Both the position numbers and the translations under genes were made by a program. Shown here piece by piece: positions 49,780 through 54,718 of a DNA stretch of 54,718 nt; position 1 is the stretch's first letter; each line of letters begins with the position of its first letter. The notes below the pieces were generated by a model, which had not been told where the DNA came from, ran no database searches, and worked only from the letters and a program-made list of their open reading frames with translations. The DNA is from Dehalococcoidia bacterium (lineage in GTDB: Bacteria; Chloroflexota; Dehalococcoidia; SZUA-161; SpSt-899), in assembly GCA_028711995.1 (NCBI GenBank), contig JAQTRE010000006.1, forward strand, positions 1 through 54,718, in the 5' to 3' direction.

Positions 49780-50091
49780 TTATTGGTTGGCCTCTTTGAT
49801 GTTCTCAATATAGGCTTTCATCGTTGCGTTTATATCGGCCAGCGCGTATACCTCAAAATCCATGAACGCACCGATGGGAATGGAAGCAATCGTTTGAGCG
49901 GCGTCATCTGCATCGGGAAGCTCCCATATGATTACAGCTCGCCCTCCGGGAATCGCATATGCCTCCAGAACCTTGCCGATCTTCTTCTGTTCCCCGATCC
50001 AATCGAGGGTCGCCCTTAACATCTGTCTCATGGGCGATTTAGGAGACGTGGCCGCTACGTCTTTCATGGCACAAAAGCTGAGGAACTTCAT
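49780..50091 (-). CDS. Muconolactone-isomerase-like small alpha/beta-barrel protein
   Basis: A 103-residue protein starting MKFLSFCAMKDVAATSPK. The part IPIGAFMDFEVYALADINAT resembles the end of muconolactone delta-isomerase-type dimeric ferredoxin-fold proteins. ATG 50091 has AAGGAGG six bases upstream; an ATG at 50097 abuts that site. The function is not known, and no ortho-cleavage genes are nearby, so a different small-molecule role is likely. Confidence 0.7.
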   Translation of the reverse strand: MKFLSFCAMKDVAATSPKSPMRQMLRATLDWIGEQKKIGKVLEAYAIPGGRAVIIWELPDADDAAQTIASIPIGAFMDFEVYALADINATMKAYIENIKEANQ

Positions 50092-50343
50092 CTTCATCCT
50101 CCTTTCGGCTCTTCTTGTTTGCGGGGGATTGATTATATATCCACAAGCCGCTAAAGTCAACAGTGAGTCTCTTCCAGCACCAGATGAGCTTGAAGGGAGG
50201 GCCGATTTTCATCGGCCTCAAGCGCCGTCAAATGGGCAGGTAATCGGTCCCAGTTTCGAGTATCAAGTGGTACGATGCAGCCAGTGGTATCATATTTGCC
50301 GGGCTGCACTAACAGGCTGTTGAAAAAGAGGTGAAGGATTCCT

Positions 50344-50378
50344 CTTCTTCCCCCAAGAGTGGGGGCCAGGGGGTTGAT
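50344..50378. repeat. Triple-hairpin repeat, copy F (partial, inverted)
   Basis: Only hairpin 1 and its flank remain. On the minus strand it reads TCAACCCCCTGGCCCCCACT then CTTGGGGGAAG, matching copy A. It is downstream of the amber-interrupted lipoprotein gene. The rest of 50098-50398 has no gene. Confidence 0.7.
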
Positions 50379-50398
50379 TAGGACTTAGTCGAGTTTTC

Positions 50399-50887
50399 TT
50401 ATCTCTTCTCCGCCACATAAATATCCGCTTCGATCATTTGCCCGTTTTCGAAGAAATGATGGGCGAAATAGAGGTTTCCCTCATCATCGAGAGAGAGGTC
50501 GTCATTCAAAACTACCCGTTGGGGCTCCTGCCATGCTGAATCGATTCTGTGGGAAACGTAAATCCCGGTAGTGCCATCGATGAGCTGCTTTTCCGCGGGC
50601 ACCTTCACGTCCGGGGTGAAGAAGAAATAGAGGGTGTTGCCGTCGGGTGTGACAAAAGGCGAATCTTCTGTTCCGGCGCTGCTGATCGGAGCGGACACCG
50701 GCACTGGGATTGCCCACTGGCTGGAATGGAGCACAGTCGGATACACAGCCGTTTTGGGAGTGACCTTGATTGCATTCGACGGCATCTTGCTTTCTCTGGG
50801 CATAATTTCCAGAGAGCCCTATTCATCGGCGCATCCGGTGAATAGGATCAAACACACCGATATCCCAACCATGATCACTTTCCACAT
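50399..50887 (-). pseudogene. Lipoprotein gene interrupted by an in-frame TAG
   Basis: The frame starts MWKVIMVGISVCLILFTGC, a lipoprotein signal peptide with GAGAGG upstream. It continues ADE, then TAG (50819-50821), and stays in frame through GSLEI and the body starting MPRESKMPSNAIKV. The body has beta-propeller-like repeats (SPFVTPDGNTLYFFFTPD, LSLDDEGNLYFAHHFFENG). An internal ATG at 50803 lacks a good ribosome site and would give a protein without export. A single substitution could restore a 161-codon lipoprotein. Confidence 0.7.
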
Positions 50888-51038
50888 ATGCTGCCTCTCA
50901 TTAGCCTTCTGTCCAATGGCGACACAAATCCAGGACCCTATTCTAGCATAAACGGACATGAGAGCGTTGCTCGAGTTATTGGGCTTCCGATATGATGGTA
51001 CAATAATGGTAGATGTCCGAGCATACAGAGCAGATGAG

Positions 51039-51878
51039 ATGAAAACCCTATCACAATGGTTTGATCGGAGGAGAAACGTCTGGAAATGGGCAATCAAAGT
51101 ATTGCTCTTGCTTCTGTTGGTCTTGCTGGTGTTGTTCCCCCGGGTGGACCGTTTGCCGGTGACAATTCACCGCTACTTCAATCCTAATAGTCTGGTAGAT
51201 CCCCAGTCTCCTGCCTTAGATCCGCTGATCGATGAATTCGAAAAATATCGTCAGCCGGATTGGTCCAAGACGGAGTTGATGAATTACATTGAAGCTTTTG
51301 TCTATTACAAGATTCCCTATGCTTATGATTGGAACACCTGGGCCAATGCCGACTATTTGCCGACCGTTGAAGAAGTGATTAAGAAGGGCAAAGAGGATTG
51401 TGACGGCCGGGCGGTCCTGGCAGCTTCGATGCTGCGCCGATACGGTTTCGATGCCACCCTCGCCGGAAACTTCCAGCACATCTGGGTCAAGACGGAGGTT
51501 GGGGAAACCATGGGACCGGGCGAGAGATCGTTTATGGAATACACCGAGGAAGGCAGGCGATTCAATTGGGATGCTTTACGGGATATGCCGAATGAATACA
51601 GCTTTAACATATCGGTCTTCCCGCTGTGGCGGGAGTTGATTATTGCGATAGGGGCATGGCTCATCTTGAAGGGACGTCATCTGAGCTTCAGCGAGGGCCT
51701 GATATGGCTGGGGCTGGCAGTGGTCGGCCTGTTGCTGATCCGCGGCGGAGGCTATGACTCAGAGAGCTTCAAAAACTGGCTGGGATCGCTGATCCTCGTG
51801 TTCGCGGTGATAGCGCTGGTGGTGCGATCTTACCAAACCAACAAACGGGAGTCGCCGCAAGGCCCCTACAGCGCGTAA
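51039..51878 (+). CDS. Membrane-bound transglutaminase-like protein
   Basis: A 279-residue protein. A membrane helix (WAIKVLLLLLLVLLVLF) is followed by an outside domain with a transglutaminase-like core: cysteine in KEDCDGRAVLAASMLRRYGF and histidine in GNFQHIWVKTEVG. The C-terminus has three more hydrophobic segments (LIIAIGAWLIL, LIWLGLAVVGLLLI, LILVFAVIALVV). It may be a cysteine peptidase or peptide-crosslinking enzyme. The start is uncertain: ATG 51039 fits a TGGTACAAT extended -10 at 50996-51004, while 50958 gives 27 more residues. Its end overlaps the convergent ACT gene by 13 bp. Confidence 0.7.
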   Translation: MKTLSQWFDRRRNVWKWAIKVLLLLLLVLLVLFPRVDRLPVTIHRYFNPNSLVDPQSPALDPLIDEFEKYRQPDWSKTELMNYIEAFVYYKIPYAYDWNTWANADYLPTVEEVIKKGKEDCDGRAVLAASMLRRYGFDATLAGNFQHIWVKTEVGETMGPGERSFMEYTEEGRRFNWDALRDMPNEYSFNISVFPLWRELIIAIGAWLILKGRHLSFSEGLIWLGLAVVGLLLIRGGGYDSESFKNWLGSLILVFAVIALVVRSYQTNKRESPQGPYSA

Positions 51879-52300
51879 AGCTCTCGCCCGTAGGTGGTCA
51901 CCCAGTTCTTTTTGAGAACCTTCAATGTTTCTTCAATCTTGTCCACGCTGAGGATGACAATGGGTTGGCCGCTCTCTCCCCTGCCTAGGTAGGTGTAAAT
52001 GGACTGGATGTTGATTCCGGCATTGGCTAAGGGTTTGAGCACTGCTTGAAGCGCGCCGGGATGGTCGGGGACTTCCACTGCGATCACATCACGCTCGCGC
52101 ACAGTATAGCCGCGGCTCTTGAGCACATTGAGGGTCTTATCGGGATTATCGGTGATGAACCGCACGTTACTGACATCGGAAAGATCGCCTGCCGCCAGAG
52201 CCCGGATGTTGATCCCTTCATATCCCAGAAACTCGCTCACGCGCAGAAACTGGCCCGGCTCATTCTCCAGCGTCATGGAAATCTGTCTTACCGTAGTCAT
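51866..52300 (-). CDS. Tandem ACT-domain protein
   Basis: A 144-residue protein with two ACT domains (ISMTLENEPGQFLRVSEFLG and IAVEVPDHPGALQAVLKPLA). Such proteins bind amino acids and often sit beside 2-oxoacid:ferredoxin oxidoreductases, as here, 10 bp after the gamma subunit. It probably senses an amino acid linked to the enzyme's substrate. No enzymatic domain is attached. Confidence 0.88.
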   Translation of the reverse strand: MTTVRQISMTLENEPGQFLRVSEFLGYEGINIRALAAGDLSDVSNVRFITDNPDKTLNVLKSRGYTVRERDVIAVEVPDHPGALQAVLKPLANAGINIQSIYTYLGRGESGQPIVILSVDKIEETLKVLKKNWVTTYGRELYAL

Positions 52301-52310
52301 GGCTCACTCC

Positions 52311-52838
52311 TCACAAGTTATATCCTGCCATCAGCGCTTTCTTGTTGATTTCGATCAGCGATTTCTTGCTCTTGAGCGTATCTTCCAGCACGTGGAACAG
52401 GGAATTGACCGAAACCAGATTGCTCTTCTTGCAGAAGGATCCCAGCATGATCATATTGGCCGATTTGGGGCTCTTGAGTTCCTCGGCCATGGCGTTGGCA
52501 GGGACTTCAACGATATCGATATCGCCCCGGGTGACTGTGGTTCGGGTTATCGAAGAATTGATGAAGAGGACTCCCCCGGAATGCACATGGTTCTGATATC
52601 GATCCAGGGACGGTTGATTCATCACCACCAGAAAATCGGGGGATGAAGCCACCGGAGAGGCAATCTCTTCATCGGATATGGCCACGGTGCAATGGGCGGT
52701 GCCGCCGCGAACCTCCAGCCCGTAAGCGGGCAGGTAGGTCACGTATTTGCCTTCCTCCATCGCCGCTTCCGCCAGGTTGAGGCCCATCGAGAGCACCCCT
52801 TGGCCGCCAAAGCCTGTAAACATCGTCTTAATCAGCAT
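52311..52838 (-). CDS. 2-oxoacid:ferredoxin oxidoreductase, gamma subunit
   Basis: A 175-residue gamma subunit starting MLIKTMFTGFGGQGVLSMGL, the typical GxGGQG opening. YLPAYGLEVRGGTAHCTVAI is also characteristic. It binds CoA in these enzymes. It overlaps the beta subunit by 11 bp and belongs to a delta-alpha-beta-gamma operon. The enzyme interconverts a 2-oxoacid plus CoA with acyl-CoA, CO2 and reduced ferredoxin. Confidence 0.95.
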   Translation of the reverse strand: MLIKTMFTGFGGQGVLSMGLNLAEAAMEEGKYVTYLPAYGLEVRGGTAHCTVAISDEEIASPVASSPDFLVVMNQPSLDRYQNHVHSGGVLFINSSITRTTVTRGDIDIVEVPANAMAEELKSPKSANMIMLGSFCKKSNLVSVNSLFHVLEDTLKSKKSLIEINKKALMAGYNL

Positions 52839-53586
52839 CTTCTTTCTTCCCGGTTGTATCTTTGATTACGCCCAGCGGAAAGACCTTGACCATCTCCTTA
52901 TCGATCCACTTCCAGGAGTCCAGAGGTTCCATCTTCCAGTTGGTGGGACACGGAGAAAGAACCTCCACCATGGAAAACCCCAGGCCATCGATCTGCGCCT
53001 GGAATGCCTTTCGAATGGCCTTCTTGGTCTTGCGGATATTGGCCGGAGAATTGACCGCCGTCCGCTCAAGATATACTGTGCCATCAAGCAGAGCCAGCAT
53101 TTCGCTCATTTTGATAGGGCTTCCCTCTTTGGCCGCATTCCTGCCCAAAGGGGTGGTGGTGGTCTTCTGGCTCAACAGTGTGGTCGGAGCCATCTGTCCG
53201 CCGGTCATTCCGTAGATGGCGTTATTGATGAAAATGGTGGTCAGATTCTCTCCCCGGTTGGCGGCATGGATGGTCTCGGCAATGCCGATGGCGCAGAGAT
53301 CGCCGTCTCCCTGGTAGGTGAAGACGATGGCCTCGGGATTGACCCTCTTCATACCGGTGGCCACTGCCATTCCCCTGCCGTGCGCTACTTCGGCCATGTC
53401 GACATCAAAATAGTTGTAGGCAAAGACGCAGCATCCGACGCCGGGAATTCCAACCGCGATGTCCCGGAGGTTCATCTCATCGATCACCTCGCCGACAAGC
53501 CGGTGCGCAATGGAGTGACCGCACCCGGCGCAGTAGTGGAACTGGACTGGCTTCATGCATTTGGGTCGACTGTATACCTTGTTCAC
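52828..53586 (-). CDS. 2-oxoacid:ferredoxin oxidoreductase, beta (TPP) subunit
   Basis: A 252-residue subunit with cysteines in FHYCAGCGHSIAH, TPP-magnesium motif TYQGDGDLCAIGIAETIHAA followed by INNAIYGMTGGQMAPTT. The early GIPGVGCCVF region supplies a further cysteine pair. It binds thiamine diphosphate and one [4Fe-4S] cluster. ATGA overlap with the alpha gene shows coupling. Relatedness is to 2-oxoglutarate or branched-chain types; the substrate is not fixed by sequence alone. Confidence 0.93.
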   Translation of the reverse strand: MNKVYSRPKCMKPVQFHYCAGCGHSIAHRLVGEVIDEMNLRDIAVGIPGVGCCVFAYNYFDVDMAEVAHGRGMAVATGMKRVNPEAIVFTYQGDGDLCAIGIAETIHAANRGENLTTIFINNAIYGMTGGQMAPTTLLSQKTTTTPLGRNAAKEGSPIKMSEMLALLDGTVYLERTAVNSPANIRKTKKAIRKAFQAQIDGLGFSMVEVLSPCPTNWKMEPLDSWKWIDKEMVKVFPLGVIKDTTGKKEDAD

Positions 53587-54659
53587 TTCTCCGCCCTCAG
53601 CCCTTTCTGATAATAAAGACGATTGATTACCCGGAAGACCTCGTCTGGTGTAGGAATCACGCCTCCCGGCCTGCCGTAGAAGGAGATTTCTCCTTTACCT
53701 GCCAAGGCCAGCTGAACATCCTCCAGCATCTGCCCCATGTTCATTTCAAAGACCAGGAAGTGGTTGGTTTGATGGATCAAAGCTTGAACGGCTTCCGATG
53801 GGAACGGCCAGAGAGTGATCGGCCTCAGTAGTCCCACCTTCAGCCCGCTTTCCCGCGCCCGCTTGACCGCTCCTTTGGCGATTCGAGCGGAGCTCCCGAA
53901 AGCCACCACCACCAGCTTGGCATCTTCCGTCAGGAAGGTTTCGGAGGTGGTTTCATTCTTTTTGATCAGCTGATATCGCCTGAAGAGGCTCCAGTTGAGC
54001 TCTTCCAGCTCAACTGGCTTTGAGGTCAGCACTTTTATAATCCGGCTGGGCCTTCCCTGTGCGCCTCTCAAGGCGGGGCTTCTGATCGGCAGCTCAACCG
54101 GGGCTTCGTGTTTGAACTCCACGGGCTCTTTCATCTGGCCCACCATGCCGTCGCCGAGGATGATCACCGGAATCTTGTACTTATCGGCCAGATCGAAGGC
54201 GCGATGGGTGAGATCGGCCAGTTCCTGCACCGAGGAGGGAGCCAGAACAATCGTGCGATAGTCTCCATGCCCGCCGCCTCTGGTGGCTTGAAAATAATCC
54301 GATTGAGAGGGGGCGATGCTTCCCAGTCCGGGACCTCCCCTCGACATATTGACGATGACGGCCGGAAGCTCGCAGGCGGCCAGATATGAGATGCCTTCCT
54401 GCTTTAAGCTGATCCCCGGACTGGAAGAGGATGTCATTGTCCTCACTCCCGCCAGGCTCGCGCCGTAAACCATATTGATAGCGGAAAGTTCACTTTCCGC
54501 CTGGATGAAGGTGCACCCTTTTCTCTTGGGCAAATTTGTGGCCATGTACTCCGTCAGCTCATTCTGAGGGGTGATCGGATAGCCGAAATAGGAGGCGCAT
54601 CCGGCCCGGATGGCCGCTTCCCCGATGGCGCTGTTGCCGTCCATGAGAACCTTAGTCAC
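53583..54659 (-). CDS. 2-oxoacid:ferredoxin oxidoreductase, alpha subunit
   Basis: A 358-residue alpha subunit starting VTKVLMDGNSAIGEAAIRAG with a GTG codon. GYPITPQNELTEYMA, FIQAESELSAINMVYGASLA, SSSSPGISLKQEGISYLA and SRGGPGLGSIAPSQSDYFQA mark the substrate and CoA channel. The C-terminal part (VGLLRPITLWPFPSEAVQAL) is typical. The start overlaps the stop of a ferredoxin-type delta subunit. No fused gamma domain is present. Confidence 0.95.
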   Translation of the reverse strand: MTKVLMDGNSAIGEAAIRAGCASYFGYPITPQNELTEYMATNLPKRKGCTFIQAESELSAINMVYGASLAGVRTMTSSSSPGISLKQEGISYLAACELPAVIVNMSRGGPGLGSIAPSQSDYFQATRGGGHGDYRTIVLAPSSVQELADLTHRAFDLADKYKIPVIILGDGMVGQMKEPVEFKHEAPVELPIRSPALRGAQGRPSRIIKVLTSKPVELEELNWSLFRRYQLIKKNETTSETFLTEDAKLVVVAFGSSARIAKGAVKRARESGLKVGLLRPITLWPFPSEAVQALIHQTNHFLVFEMNMGQMLEDVQLALAGKGEISFYGRPGGVIPTPDEVFRVINRLYYQKGLRAEK

Positions 54660-54717
54660 GGTACACCTCGATCACGATATCCGGGCACACCACCGCGCAG
54701 GTGGCACAGCCGGTGCA
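54652..54717 (-). CDS. 2-oxoacid:ferredoxin oxidoreductase, delta ferredoxin subunit (partial, window edge)
   Basis: Only the last 21 residues are inside the window: CTGCATCAVVCPDIVIEVYR then Asp and TAA. This is the second [4Fe-4S] motif of a small ferredoxin subunit. It overlaps the alpha gene by 8 bp. The start lies beyond the window end. Confidence 0.85.
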   Translation of the reverse strand, partial: CTGCATCAVVCPDIVIEVYRD

Positions 54718-54718
54718 C

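Noticed and set aside
50819-50821. Pyrrolysine at the in-frame TAG
   Set aside because: The codon sits in a non-conserved linker after a lipobox and no pyl genes are in the window; mutation or sequencing error is simpler.

Overview
The window looks like chromosomal DNA of a strictly anaerobic, mesophilic bacterium that handles sulfide and activated CoA compounds. A Dehalococcoidia-type Chloroflexota is my best guess. That guess is inference, resting on the mix of class III CoA-transferases, HMG-CoA-synthase-like/DUF35 fusions with SCP-type thiolases, tandem-domain Lrp regulators, Asp-rich lipoproteins and a DUF6125-like gene family. No rRNA or marker gene fixes the taxonomy. Three tRNA genes (Arg, Leu, Lys) are present.

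Region 1 (271-8934, all minus strand) is an Fe-S, sulfur and oxidative-stress block: a flavin reductase-rubredoxin fusion, rubrerythrin, SufC plus a SufB-like protein, two ferritin-like diiron proteins, TusA-like and DsrE-like sulfur carriers, a zinc ribbon, IscU, an IscS homologue without the PLP-binding lysine, and a 40-residue desulforedoxin. The combination suggests cluster assembly from ambient sulfide instead of cysteine. Region 2 (9054-9589) holds the tRNAs.

Region 3 (10741-17874, plus) is one operon: enoyl-CoA hydratase, 3-hydroxyacyl-CoA dehydrogenase, then two tandem copies of a pair made of an HMG-CoA-synthase-like/DUF35 fusion and a thiolase. Both synthase-like proteins appear to have lost all catalytic residues, so they look like scaffold and acyl-CoA-binding partners of the thiolases. 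A perfect 17-bp stem ends the operon.

Region 4 (18619-34159, minus) is an accessory island built by duplication: five members of one DUF6125-like family (one truncated, one frameshifted), two Lrp-type regulators sharing a 33-bp promoter element, two CaiB-type CoA-transferases, two substrate-binding lipoproteins without any transporter genes, a tannase-like PKD lipoprotein, and a ferredoxin/FAD-oxidoreductase pair. Each binding protein is preceded by a small conserved leader ORF (17 and 19 residues) and followed by a hairpin whose stem has covaried between copies.

Region 5 (34359-40405) has a divergent operon of an old-yellow-enzyme-type reductase, a PaaG-like crotonase and an iron-sulfur flavoprotein, ending in a scrap of a second reductase. 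A TetR/enoyl-CoA hydratase/crotonase operon faces it. Region 6 (40916-44973) is a Tat-exported membrane-bound [NiFe] hydrogenase with cytochrome b and maturation protease. Region 7 (45036-54717) carries a GDPD, two adjacent CoA-transferases, a CBS-ACT protein, small lipoprotein and transglutaminase-like genes, and a four-subunit 2-oxoacid:ferredoxin oxidoreductase with an ACT-domain gene. Reduced ferredoxin, H2 oxidation and CoA-ester chemistry fit an anaerobic fatty- or aromatic-acid lifestyle.

A triple-hairpin repeat family occurs six times between genes. The most unusual items are the PLP-less IscS, the non-catalytic HMGS-DUF35 fusions, the paired leader peptides, the covarying repeat and terminators, and the shared Lrp element.
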